Source of the DNA: Hydrogenophaga palleronii NBRC 102513
GTDB lineage: Bacteria; Pseudomonadota; Gammaproteobacteria; Burkholderiales; Burkholderiaceae_C
Direction of reading: 5' to 3'
Length of the DNA stretch: 64,000 bases
NCBI RefSeq assembly: GCF_001571225.1
Contig: NZ_BCTJ01000012.1
Location: 1 to 64,000, forward strand
Positions 23,332 through 31,046 of the stretch are shown piece by piece. Under the pieces are notes generated by a model. The model worked only from the letters and a program-made list of their open reading frames with translations, did not search any database and was not told the DNA's origin. Each line of letters opens with the position of its first letter. Position 1 is the first letter of the stretch. Made by a program: the position numbers and the translations under genes.

Positions 23332-24360
23332 ATGACCCAGTCCAGTTTTGAATTCGATACCCCCACACCGCTGCCCGAGCCCGCCAGCAGCAAGCCGGCT
23401 CCGCGCCGCCGCGCCACCGCCGTTGCCGCGCCCATCCCCCTGTCGCCCGAGCAGATGGCGCAGCGGCTGGACCAGCACCCCGACTACCGCGTGCTGCGCC
23501 GCCTGGTGCCGGTCTGGGACTACGGCCCGGCACCGCGCGACGCGGCCGGCCAGCGCGTGCTGGTGCTGGACACCGAAACCACCGGCTTGTCGCACCAGGT
23601 CGACAAGATCATCGAACTCGCCATGTTGAGCGTGATGGTGGATGCCAACACCGGCATGCCGTTCGGCACCGTCGAGGTGTTCGAAGGTTTTGAAGACCCG
23701 GGCATGCCCATCCCCGCCATCGCCAAGGAAGTGACCGGCATCAACGACGAGATGGTGCAAGGCCAGCGCCTGGACGACGCGCAGGTGGCCACCTTCGTGG
23801 CGCAGGCCGACCTGGTGGTGGCGCACAACGCCGGCTTCGACCGCCCGTTCGTGGAAGCGCGTTTCCCGGCCTTTGCCGACAAGGCCTGGGCCTGCTCCTT
23901 CGCCGACATCGACTGGAAAGCCGCTGGCGCCGGCTCGGCCAAGCTCGGCGCGTTGGCGCTGGACCAGGGCTGGTTCTACGACGCACACCGCGCGCAGGTC
24001 GATTGCCATGCACTGCTGCAGGTGCTGGCGCGGCCGGTCGGCCCGGAAGACCAGGCGCCGAAGTGCCCGACCGGCCTGGGCCGCCTGATCGCCGCCGCCG
24101 GCAGCGCCAGCTTCAAGCTGCGCGCCACCGGCTCGCCGTTCGATGCCAAGGACGCGCTCAAGGCGCGTGGTTACCGCTGGGACGGCGAGGGCAAGGTCTG
24201 GTACTGCACGCTGCCGGACCAGGCCCGGCTGGACGCCGAGCTCGAATGGCTCAAGGCCGAGGTGTATGGCCGGCGCGCCGCGAGGGTGGAGATCGAGGCG
24301 CTGGACAGCCAGGTGCGTTATTCGGCGCGGCCCGGCCGCCTGCTGCAGCAAAGCCTGTAG
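23332..24360 (+). CDS. DnaQ-like 3'-5' exonuclease with C-terminal extension
   Basis: 342-residue protein. Residues 1-70 are a poorly conserved Pro/Ala-rich region. The DEDD exonuclease domain has Exo I VLDTETTG (Asp80, Glu82), Exo II VVAHNAGFDRPF and the Exo III-epsilon HRAQVDCHALL. The C-terminal 80 residues contain FKLRATGSPFDAKDALKARGYRWDGEGKVWYCTL, a small module seen in a subset of these enzymes. It probably trims DNA or RNA ends or takes part in repair; it is not the replicative epsilon subunit by context. Transcribed alone, divergent from the family-5 binding protein (166-nt gap) and convergent with the PAP2 gene. Confidence 0.88.
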   Translation: MTQSSFEFDTPTPLPEPASSKPAPRRRATAVAAPIPLSPEQMAQRLDQHPDYRVLRRLVPVWDYGPAPRDAAGQRVLVLDTETTGLSHQVDKIIELAMLSVMVDANTGMPFGTVEVFEGFEDPGMPIPAIAKEVTGINDEMVQGQRLDDAQVATFVAQADLVVAHNAGFDRPFVEARFPAFADKAWACSFADIDWKAAGAGSAKLGALALDQGWFYDAHRAQVDCHALLQVLARPVGPEDQAPKCPTGLGRLIAAAGSASFKLRATGSPFDAKDALKARGYRWDGEGKVWYCTLPDQARLDAELEWLKAEVYGRRAARVEIEALDSQVRYSARPGRLLQQSL

Positions 24361-24415
24361 CCACCTGCACCACCGGTGCGCCGTGGTGGCGCGCGGGCAG
24401 CCGGCCCGCTACCAC

Positions 24416-24434
24416 CGCCTTCCGCCTGAAGGCG
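24416..24434. terminator. Short hairpin between convergent genes
   Basis: A perfect 7-bp inverted repeat (CGCCTTC arms, 5-nt loop) lies in the 79-nt gap between the exonuclease stop and the PAP2 stop, next to a second imperfect GGTGG/CCACC repeat. It may help end transcription from both sides; there is no T-tract. Confidence 0.3.
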
Positions 24435-24439
24435 TGGCC

Positions 24440-25105
24440 TCAGCGGTCGAGCGCCGTGGAGGCCTTGCGCAGCGACAGCCAGGCGAAGGCCCAGCCGACC
24501 AGGGCGCCGGCCAGCACGTCCAGGAACACGTGCTGGCGGATCGCCATGGTGGACCACACGATCACCACGCAGTGCAGCACGCTGAGCCAGCGCAGCCAGG
24601 TGGGCGCGCTGGTCTGGGTGAAGATGCGCTGCAGCCACAGGGCCGAAAACACCGACGAGCCCACGTGCAGCGAAGGGCAGGCATTGCCCGAGGCGTCCAG
24701 CCCCTTGAGGAATTCCAGCCGCGGGTGCAGGGACCAGTCGATCTCGCTGAGCGGCGTCTGTGTCGGCAGCACCCAGAACAGCCCCAGGCAGAACAGGCAC
24801 AGCGCCGTCACCCAGACGCCGTAGCGCAGCAGCTGGCGGAAGTCGGGCAGCAGGGCCGGTGGCAGTGAGACGTAGAACCAGAGCGAGATGTAGGCCCAGA
24901 AGGCCTCGGGCACGAACGGCACCCAGTGGTCGGGCGCCAGCTCCGGCATCATGGTCGGCTCGGCGATCGGGTGCTTCAGCACCCAGAAGTAGGCCTGGAA
25001 GAACAACACCATGAAGGCCGTGGTGCCCAGGGCCTTGAGGTACCAGAGCGTGACGAAGCGCGTCAGGAGGCGGACCGGCCAGGCGCGTTCGTGAGGTGGG
25101 TTCAT
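24440..25105 (-). CDS. PAP2-superfamily membrane phosphatase
   Basis: 221-residue membrane protein with about six hydrophobic helices. The phosphatase motifs are NACPSLHVGSSVF (core P-S-x-H) and STMAIRQHVFLDVLAGAL, corresponding to the C3 SRxxxxxHxxxD motif with the conserved His and Asp; the C1 lysine-rich motif is not obvious. This resembles the PAP2 branch of inositol-phosphorylceramide-synthase-like and lipid phosphatases. It probably acts on a lipid phosphate in the inner membrane. It ends convergently with the exonuclease and starts 110 nt upstream of the pigment operon promoter on the opposite strand; no functional link is evident. Confidence 0.82.
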   Translation of the reverse strand: MNPPHERAWPVRLLTRFVTLWYLKALGTTAFMVLFFQAYFWVLKHPIAEPTMMPELAPDHWVPFVPEAFWAYISLWFYVSLPPALLPDFRQLLRYGVWVTALCLFCLGLFWVLPTQTPLSEIDWSLHPRLEFLKGLDASGNACPSLHVGSSVFSALWLQRIFTQTSAPTWLRWLSVLHCVVIVWSTMAIRQHVFLDVLAGALVGWAFAWLSLRKASTALDR

Positions 25106-25214
25106 GGAGGTGATGGCCCGTCGGTGGTGGTGGCCGACCTAATGTACGTCACGCACGCGTCGGCCCGGCGACACCCGGGCCCGCCCGCCGGGGCCCGGCA
25201 GGGGGCCCGCTTTG

Positions 25215-25379
25215 TATAATCCGCTGCCTTGCGAAGGGGGCGGCAGGTGCCCGCCCCGGGGCCGAAAGACACTGTGTCTGCTGGCCTCCGTTTCTTCGAA
25301 AGAGCTCCTCTGTCCGTTGATGCGCAAGGGCTTGCGCACCGGTCATACCCGTGCAAGTCCCGTTTCTCCGGCGTTTTTC
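25215..25379 (+). promoter_or_regulatory. Promoter and leader of the aryl-polyene operon
   Basis: The 274-nt gap before the first carrier protein contains a consensus TATAAT at 25215-25220, preceded by TTTG but without a recognisable -35 box. A leader of about 150 nt follows, holding a GCGCAAGGGCTTGCGC hairpin at about 25322-25337. No strong Shine-Dalgarno sequence precedes the ATG at 25380. Confidence 0.55.
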
Positions 25380-25619
25380 ATGAGCTCCACCGAACTGATC
25401 CGCACTTTTTTGACCGACCGACTGGGCGTGGACCCCGACCAGGTGCAGCCCGACGCGGTGCTGGCCGACCTGGGGGTGGACTCGCTGATGCTCGCCGAAC
25501 TGATGTTCGAGGCGGAGGACCGCCTGGGCATCGAGATCCCGTCCGACGTGCAGCCGCCCAAGACCGTGGCCGAGATGAAGGCCGTGATCGACGCGCTGTT
25601 GCCGCTGAAGGCCGGTTGA
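25380..25619 (+). CDS. Acyl carrier protein 1 of the aryl-polyene locus
   Basis: 79-residue carrier protein with the phosphopantetheine motif LADLGVDSLMLAELMFEAEDRLGIEIP, serine near residue 36. It is typical of the first of two ACPs in aryl-polyene/xanthomonadin clusters, on which the polyene chain is built. An in-frame ATG 60 nt upstream would add an unrelated basic leader, so the start at MSSTELIRTFL is preferred. It is the first gene of the 16-gene operon, 4 nt before the ketosynthase. Confidence 0.9.
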   Translation: MSSTELIRTFLTDRLGVDPDQVQPDAVLADLGVDSLMLAELMFEAEDRLGIEIPSDVQPPKTVAEMKAVIDALLPLKAG

Positions 25620-25623
25620 GTCC

Positions 25624-26883
25624 ATGGGCGCGCACCGCGTCGCAATCACCGGCATCGGGCTGATCAGCCCCTACGGTGGCGACACCACCGATTTCTTCCA
25701 CCGCCTGCTCGCCGGCGAGTCCGCCGTGCGCCACCTCACCACCGAGGCACCGCCGCGCCCGCTGTCCACGCCCTTCGTGAGCTGCCCCGGTTTCGACGCC
25801 GAAGCCGCGCTGGGCAAGCCGCTGGCGCTGATGATGGAACGCTTCAGCCAGCTCGGCACCGCCGCCGCCTTCCAGGCCTGGGAGCAGGCCGGCCTGCCGC
25901 GCCAGCCGGGCGAGAGCGACGAAAGCCGCGACACCTGGGGCTGCATCTGGGGCACGGCGCTCGGCGGCCTGTCGGCGCACGAACGTGGCGCGCGTGATCT
26001 CTGGGTGAACGGGCGCGAGCGCGTGTCGCCGCTGTCGGTGGTGCTGGGCATGAACAACGCGGCCAACGCCCACATCTCCATCCAGCTCGGCCTGGGTGGT
26101 GTCAGCACCAGCCACACCGCGGCCTGTGCTTCTTCCGGCATGGCCATCGGCGAAGCCTTCCGCCGCGTGCGCAGCGGCGAAGCCACGGTGATGCTCACCG
26201 GCGGCTCCGACGTCTGCCAGTCGCACGGCGTGGTGCGCGCCTGGGAAGCCATGCGCGTGCTGTCGCCCGGCAATGCCGACAGCGCCCCTGCCGCCTGCCG
26301 CCCGTTCGCGGCCGACCGCGCCGGCCTGGTGCTGGGCGAGGGCGGTGCCGCCCTGGTGCTGGAAGCCTGGGACCACGCGCTTGCACGGGGCGCCACCATC
26401 CATGGTGAAATCGTCGGCTATGGCACCAGCTGTGATCACAACCACCTGGTCCGCCCGCACCGGCAGGGCCAGGTGCGCGCCCTGCGCGCCGCGCTCGATG
26501 ACGCCGGCCTGGCGCCGCACGACATCCACTACGTCAACGCGCACGGCACCGCCACCGCCGAAGGCGACCCGGTTGAAGTGGCCGCGCTGCGCGAGGTGTT
26601 CGGCGAACGCGCCGCGGCGCTGCCGGTGAGCGCCACCAAGTCCATGCACGGCCACCTGCTCGGCGCGGCCGGTGCCATCGAAGCGGTGGTGACGGTGCTG
26701 GCGCTGCGCGAGCAGGCCATTCCGCCCACCGCCCACCTGAGCGGCCGGCTCGACCCCGCCTGCGAAGGCGTGGACCACGTGCTGCAGGGCCGGCGCGGAT
26801 TGAGCCTGCAGGCCGCGCTGTCGAATTCGTTTGCTTTTGGCGGCAGCAATGCCGTGCTGGCGTTTGGCGCACCACCGCGCTGA
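25624..26883 (+). CDS. Beta-ketoacyl-ACP synthase (FabF-like) of the aryl-polyene locus
   Basis: 419-residue ketosynthase with an intact catalytic triad: Cys168 in SHTAACASSGMA, His in VNAHGTATAEGD and His in SATKSMHGHLLGAAGAIEAV. ALSNSFAFGGSNAVL closes the protein. It condenses malonyl-ACP onto the growing aryl-polyene chain, probably in complex with the chain-length-factor-like protein encoded at 36955-37758. It lies between the two ACP genes. Confidence 0.93.
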   Translation: MGAHRVAITGIGLISPYGGDTTDFFHRLLAGESAVRHLTTEAPPRPLSTPFVSCPGFDAEAALGKPLALMMERFSQLGTAAAFQAWEQAGLPRQPGESDESRDTWGCIWGTALGGLSAHERGARDLWVNGRERVSPLSVVLGMNNAANAHISIQLGLGGVSTSHTAACASSGMAIGEAFRRVRSGEATVMLTGGSDVCQSHGVVRAWEAMRVLSPGNADSAPAACRPFAADRAGLVLGEGGAALVLEAWDHALARGATIHGEIVGYGTSCDHNHLVRPHRQGQVRALRAALDDAGLAPHDIHYVNAHGTATAEGDPVEVAALREVFGERAAALPVSATKSMHGHLLGAAGAIEAVVTVLALREQAIPPTAHLSGRLDPACEGVDHVLQGRRGLSLQAALSNSFAFGGSNAVLAFGAPPR

Positions 26884-26910
26884 AGCCTTTACCCTGACCG
26901 ACTGGACCCC

Positions 26911-27195
26911 ATGACCGAATCCGTTTCCCCCGCGACCGTCGACGCCCTCTGGCCCGAAGTGGTGGCCCTGATCATCGAAGCCCTCAACATGGAACTGACA
27001 CCTGCCGAGGTTGACCCCGACGGCCCGCTGTACGGCGAAGGCATGGGGCTGGACTCCATCGACATGCTGGAGATCTCGCTCGTGATCTCCAAGCGTTACG
27101 GTTTCCAGATGCGCTCGGACAACGCGGACAACGAGAAGATCTTCGCTTCGCCGCGCGCCCTGACGGCCTACATCGCCAGCCAGCGCGCCGTGTGA
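26911..27195 (+). CDS. Acyl carrier protein 2 of the aryl-polyene locus
   Basis: 94-residue carrier protein. The attachment serine lies in YGEGMGLDSIDMLEISLVISKRYGF. The GMGLDSIDMLEI signature is characteristic of the second ACP of aryl-polyene loci, which differs from fatty-acid ACP in its longer N-terminus. Likely carries the starter or the mature polyene. 1 nt separates its stop from the next start. Confidence 0.9.
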   Translation: MTESVSPATVDALWPEVVALIIEALNMELTPAEVDPDGPLYGEGMGLDSIDMLEISLVISKRYGFQMRSDNADNEKIFASPRALTAYIASQRAV

Positions 27196-27196
27196 G

Positions 27197-27859
27197 ATGA
27201 CCCCGTCCTCGGTGTTGCGCGACCTCGGCGTGCTGCTGCTGATGCTGGCCTGGATCGTCGCGGCGCACGTGGGCAGCACCGGTTGGGGCAATGCCAGCTT
27301 CAATGCCGCGGTGGGCGTGTTGCCCATCGTGGTGGCCTTGCTGATGGCGCTCTGGCGCCTGCCGCACTGGGCCGCGCGCACCTGCGGCGTGCTGGCGCTG
27401 GCCGCGCTGCTGGCCTGGCTCTGGCCGCAGCTGCGCCACAACGTGGCCCTGCTGTACTACGTGCAGCACCTGGGCATCCACGTGGCGCTGGGCGTGCTGT
27501 TCGGCAAGTCGCTGATCGGGCCGGGCGATCCGCTCATCACCCGCATGGCGCGGCGCATCTTTCCCACGCCGCTGTCCGAACGCAAGCTGCGCTACACGCG
27601 CGGCGCCACGCTGGCCTGGACCATCTTCTTCTTTGCCAACGCGCTGGTTTCCACCGCGCTCTTCATCTGGGCGCCGGCGGCCGTCTGGTCGGTGCACGCC
27701 AACCTGTTGACCGGGCCGCTGATCGGGCTGATGTTCCTGGGTGAACACCTGGTGCGCATGCGCCTGCTGCCGCCCGAAGAACGGCCCGGCCTGGCCGCCA
27801 TCGTGCAGGCCTACAAACGCGAATCGGCCGCGCGCAGCGCCGGCCATTCGCCTCCATGA
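27197..27859 (+). CDS. Inner-membrane protein of the aryl-polyene locus (COG4648-type)
   Basis: 220-residue membrane protein with about six hydrophobic helices and short loops. The conserved-looking loop LTRMARRIFPTPLSERKLRYTRG-type (about 115-135) and the context between ACP2 and the AMP ligase match the uncharacterised membrane protein found at this place in aryl-polyene clusters. No enzymatic motif is visible. It may anchor the soluble biosynthetic complex at the membrane or take part in lipid transfer; both are guesses. It overlaps the ligase start by 4 nt. Confidence 0.8.
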   Translation: MTPSSVLRDLGVLLLMLAWIVAAHVGSTGWGNASFNAAVGVLPIVVALLMALWRLPHWAARTCGVLALAALLAWLWPQLRHNVALLYYVQHLGIHVALGVLFGKSLIGPGDPLITRMARRIFPTPLSERKLRYTRGATLAWTIFFFANALVSTALFIWAPAAVWSVHANLLTGPLIGLMFLGEHLVRMRLLPPEERPGLAAIVQAYKRESAARSAGHSPP

Positions 27860-29274
27860 ACCCTTTCTCCGCTTCCGTGAACGATTCCCAGACCTCCGCC
27901 GCCGCTGACGCCGCCGGCACCAGCACCCACCTGCCACTCGTCACGGCCCTCGGGCTCGACGACGTGCTGGCCTGGTGCGCCTCGGGCCCGGTGCGGGTGC
28001 GTGAATTCCTGGCCGACGCCCAGGCGCTGGCCGCCCTGCTGCCGGCCGGTGACTGGCTGCTCAACATGTGCGAAGACCGTTACCACTTCGCGGTCGGTTT
28101 CGCCGCCGGCCTGATGCGCGGCAAGGTCAGCCTGCAACCGGCCTCGCAGTCGCCCGAAACCCTGCAGCGCCTGGCCGCCGACTACCCCGGCGTGAGCTGG
28201 CTCGCCGAAAAGGCAGACACCGTGCCCGGTTTGCCCGGCATGGTGTTCCCCGCGCCCGGTGTGCTGCAGCGCACCGAGGTGCCGCAGATGCCGCAGGTGG
28301 CGGCCGAGCGCGTGGTGGCGATCCTGTTCACCTCCGGCTCCACCGGCCTGCCGCAGCCGCACCGCAAGACCTGGGGCAAGCTGGTGCAGAACGGCCGCGC
28401 CGAGTCTGCGGCGCTGGGCCTGCTGCAGCGCCCGCACAGCCTCGTCGGCACGGTGCCAGTGCAGCACAGCTACGGTTTCGAGTCCACCTTCCTCAACGCC
28501 CTGCACGGCGGCTGCAGCTTCGCCGCCGGCAAGCCGTTTTACCCGCAGGACATCGTGGCCGCGCTGCAGGCCGTGCCGCGCCCGCGCATGCTGGTGACGA
28601 CACCGTTCCACCTGTCCGCGCTGCTGGCCTCGGGCCTGCCGCTGCCGGCGATGGACCTGGTGCTGTCGGCCACCGCGCCGCTCAGCCCCGAGCTCGCCCA
28701 CCGCGCCGAAGCCGCCTGCGGCGCGCCGGTGCACGAGATCTACGGTTCCACCGAATCGTCCGCGCTGGCCTGCCGCCGCACGCTGGATGGCGCGCACTGG
28801 CAGCTGATGGGCACGGTGCAACTCGAACACGAGGGCGACACCACCTACGCCAACGGCGGCCATGTGGAGGGCCGCGTGCCGCTGGCGGACGTGATCGAGT
28901 CCGGCGAGGGCGGCCGTTTCCTGCTGCACGGGCGCCACGCCGACCTGATCAACATCGCCGGCAAACGCACCTCGCTGGCTTACCTCAACCACCAGATCGG
29001 CGCACTGCCGGGCGTGGTGGACGCGGCCTTCTTCCTGCCCGACGGTGCCGACAGCGACGCCGCCGTGACGCGCCTGGTGGCCTTCGTCGTCGCGCCCGGG
29101 CTCGATGCGCGCGCCGTCATGGCCGGGCTGCGCGAGCGGCTGGACGCGATCTTCCTGCCCCGCCCGCTGGTGCTGCTGCCGGCCCTGCCGCGCAACAGCA
29201 CCGGCAAGCTCACACGCCAGGCGCTGCAGGTGCTGTACGAGCAGACCGTGGGGCCCGCGCATGGAGCGCACTGA
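27856..29274 (+). CDS. AMP-dependent aryl-acid ligase (4-/3-hydroxybenzoate activation)
   Basis: 472-residue ANL enzyme, shorter than typical acyl-CoA ligases. The P-loop reads LFTSGSTGLPQPHRKTW (a Q replaces the usual first lysine). EIYGSTESSALACRRT follows, then GRHADLINIAGKRTSLAYLN and LPRNSTGKLTRQAL with the core lysine. Aryl-polyene ligases of this size activate hydroxybenzoate and load it on a carrier protein as the chain starter. The starter would come from the XanB2-like chorismatase on the converging operon. It overlaps the small dehydratase gene by 14 nt. Confidence 0.88.
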   Translation: MNPFSASVNDSQTSAAADAAGTSTHLPLVTALGLDDVLAWCASGPVRVREFLADAQALAALLPAGDWLLNMCEDRYHFAVGFAAGLMRGKVSLQPASQSPETLQRLAADYPGVSWLAEKADTVPGLPGMVFPAPGVLQRTEVPQMPQVAAERVVAILFTSGSTGLPQPHRKTWGKLVQNGRAESAALGLLQRPHSLVGTVPVQHSYGFESTFLNALHGGCSFAAGKPFYPQDIVAALQAVPRPRMLVTTPFHLSALLASGLPLPAMDLVLSATAPLSPELAHRAEAACGAPVHEIYGSTESSALACRRTLDGAHWQLMGTVQLEHEGDTTYANGGHVEGRVPLADVIESGEGGRFLLHGRHADLINIAGKRTSLAYLNHQIGALPGVVDAAFFLPDGADSDAAVTRLVAFVVAPGLDARAVMAGLRERLDAIFLPRPLVLLPALPRNSTGKLTRQALQVLYEQTVGPAHGAH

Positions 29275-29575
29275 GTTCCACTGGACCGTGCCGGCAGACC
29301 ACCCGGCCTTTGCCGGCCACTTCCCGGCGCGTCCCATCGTGCCCGGCGTGGTGCTGCTCGACCAGGCCCTGCTGTTCGCCGCCCGCCTGCCCGGCCGCGT
29401 GGCCGGCCCCGGCTGGCAGGTGGCGCAGGCCAAGTTTTTCGTGCCGGTGGGCCCGTCGCAAACCCTGCGCTTCGTGCTGCAGACCACGCCACGCGGTGCC
29501 ATTGCCTTCAGTGCGGTGGACGAAGAGGGCCGGGAAGTGGCGGCCGGCAGCCTGCTGCCGCCAGCGGCGCCATGA
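29261..29575 (+). CDS. Small hotdog-fold dehydratase
   Basis: 104-residue protein with the FabZ-like motif HPAFAGHFPARPIVPGVVLLDQAL (about 13-36), where His and the GHFP loop form the active site. It is shorter than FabZ, as is the ApeI-type dehydratase of aryl-polyene loci. It removes water from 3-hydroxyacyl-ACP and leaves trans double bonds unreduced, giving the conjugated chain. The second dehydratase is at 37755-38216. The start lies inside the end of the ligase gene; the next gene overlaps by 4 nt. Confidence 0.88.
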   Translation: MERTEFHWTVPADHPAFAGHFPARPIVPGVVLLDQALLFAARLPGRVAGPGWQVAQAKFFVPVGPSQTLRFVLQTTPRGAIAFSAVDEEGREVAAGSLLPPAAP

Positions 29576-30477
29576 CCACCAACAGCACCCCCGAGTGGAT
29601 GCGCCAGCGCGAGCGCAGCAACCTGGGCATCCTGCGCTTCATGGTGTGGATCTCGCTCACGCTGGGCCGGCCCGTCGGGCGCGTGGTGTTGCGTGGCATC
29701 GCGCTGTATTTCCTGCTGTTCTCGCCGCAGGCGCGCCGCCACAGCCGCGCCTACCTGGCGCGGGCGCTCGGGCGTCCGGCCACCTGGCGCGACGGCTACC
29801 GCCTCGTGCTGAGTTTTGCCAGCACGGTGCACGACCGCGTCTACCTGCTCAACGACCGCTTCGACCTGTTCGACATTGAATTCGTCGGCAACGACGCGGT
29901 GCGCGCCGCGTTGCAGCGCCAGCCCGGCGCGTTGCTGGTGGGCGCGCACCTGGGCAGCTTCGAGGTGCTGCGCGCCATGGCGCATTCGCACGCCCACGCG
30001 CCGGTGGCGATGATGATGTACGAGGACAACGCGCGCAAGATCAACACCATCCTCAGCGCCATCAACCCGCAGGCCCAGCAGGACGTGGTGGCGCTGGGCC
30101 ACCCCGACTCGATGCTCAAGGCGCGCGACCGGCTCGACGCCGGCCACCTCGTGGGCTTGCTGGCCGACCGCTCGCTGGCCAACGACAGCACGGCAGAATG
30201 CATGTTCCTGGGAGCGCCGGCGCGTTTTCCGGTCGGGCCCTGGCGCATGGCGGCGATGCTGCGCCGGCCGGTGTTCTTCATGGCCGGCCTCTACCTGGGC
30301 GGCAACCGCTACCGGCTGCACTTCGAGTTGCTGGCCGACTTCTCCACCGTCGAGCGCGGCGAACGCGACGACGCCATCGCGCAGGCCATGCAGCGTTATG
30401 CCGAACGGCTCGGCGAACACTGCCGGCAGACGCCCTACAACTGGTTCAATTTTTTCGACTTCTGGCACCGCACATGA
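29572..30477 (+). CDS. LpxL/HtrB-like lysophospholipid acyltransferase
   Basis: 301-residue membrane-associated acyltransferase. An N-terminal hydrophobic stretch (about 25-52) precedes the HxxxxE site in LLVGAHLGSFEVLRAM. VVALGHPDSMLKARDRLDAGHLVGLLADRS and PVGPWRMAAMLRRPVFF are typical of the lipid A late-acyltransferase family. In aryl-polyene loci this protein is thought to attach the polyene or a fatty acyl group to a lipid carrier. Flanked by ATGA overlaps on both sides. Confidence 0.88.
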   Translation: MTTNSTPEWMRQRERSNLGILRFMVWISLTLGRPVGRVVLRGIALYFLLFSPQARRHSRAYLARALGRPATWRDGYRLVLSFASTVHDRVYLLNDRFDLFDIEFVGNDAVRAALQRQPGALLVGAHLGSFEVLRAMAHSHAHAPVAMMMYEDNARKINTILSAINPQAQQDVVALGHPDSMLKARDRLDAGHLVGLLADRSLANDSTAECMFLGAPARFPVGPWRMAAMLRRPVFFMAGLYLGGNRYRLHFELLADFSTVERGERDDAIAQAMQRYAERLGEHCRQTPYNWFNFFDFWHRT

Positions 30478-31046
30478 TCCGACGCTTCTTCACCGGTCTG
30501 CTGCTCCTGGGCTTCACCGCCCTGGCGCAGGCCGCGCCTTTCGACATCGACCAGCTGATGGCCGCACTCTCCCGCAACCCGGGTGGCAAGGCCACCTTCG
30601 TCGAGAAGCGTTACCTCGCGCTGCTCGACTGGCCCGCGGTCGCCACCGGCGAGATGACCTACAGCCCGCCCGACCGGCTGGAGCGGCGCCTGCTCACGCC
30701 GCAGGTCGAGACCATGATCCTGGACAAGGACACGCTCACGCTGGAGCGCGACCGCCGCCGCATGAGCATCCGCCTGAGTTCCAAGCCCGAGGTGGCGGCT
30801 TTCGTGGACAGCATCCGCAGCACGCTGTCGGGTGACCGCGCGGCGCTGGAGCGCAGCTACAAGATCGCGCTCAGCGGCCACATGGACGCCTGGGTGCTGA
30901 GCCTGGTGCCCAAGGACAAACGCATCGTCGAGATGCTGCAACGCATCAAGCTCAGCGGCGTGCGCGACCAGGTGCTGGTGATCGAGTACCTGCAGGCCGA
31001 CGGCGACCGCACCGAAATGACCATCTCGCCGGTGGCCACGCCATGA
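30474..31046 (+). CDS. LolA-like periplasmic lipoprotein/lipid carrier
   Basis: 190-residue exported protein with signal peptide (about 1-21, ending AQA). The body fits the LolA-like fold: GKATFVEKRYLALLDWPAVATGEMTYSPPDRLERR, VETMILDKDTLTLERD and repeated beta-strands. It is thought to bind the hydrophobic pigment lipid and carry it across the periplasm, working with the MMPL exporter encoded next (4-nt overlap). Confidence 0.87.
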   Translation: MIRRFFTGLLLLGFTALAQAAPFDIDQLMAALSRNPGGKATFVEKRYLALLDWPAVATGEMTYSPPDRLERRLLTPQVETMILDKDTLTLERDRRRMSIRLSSKPEVAAFVDSIRSTLSGDRAALERSYKIALSGHMDAWVLSLVPKDKRIVEMLQRIKLSGVRDQVLVIEYLQADGDRTEMTISPVATP

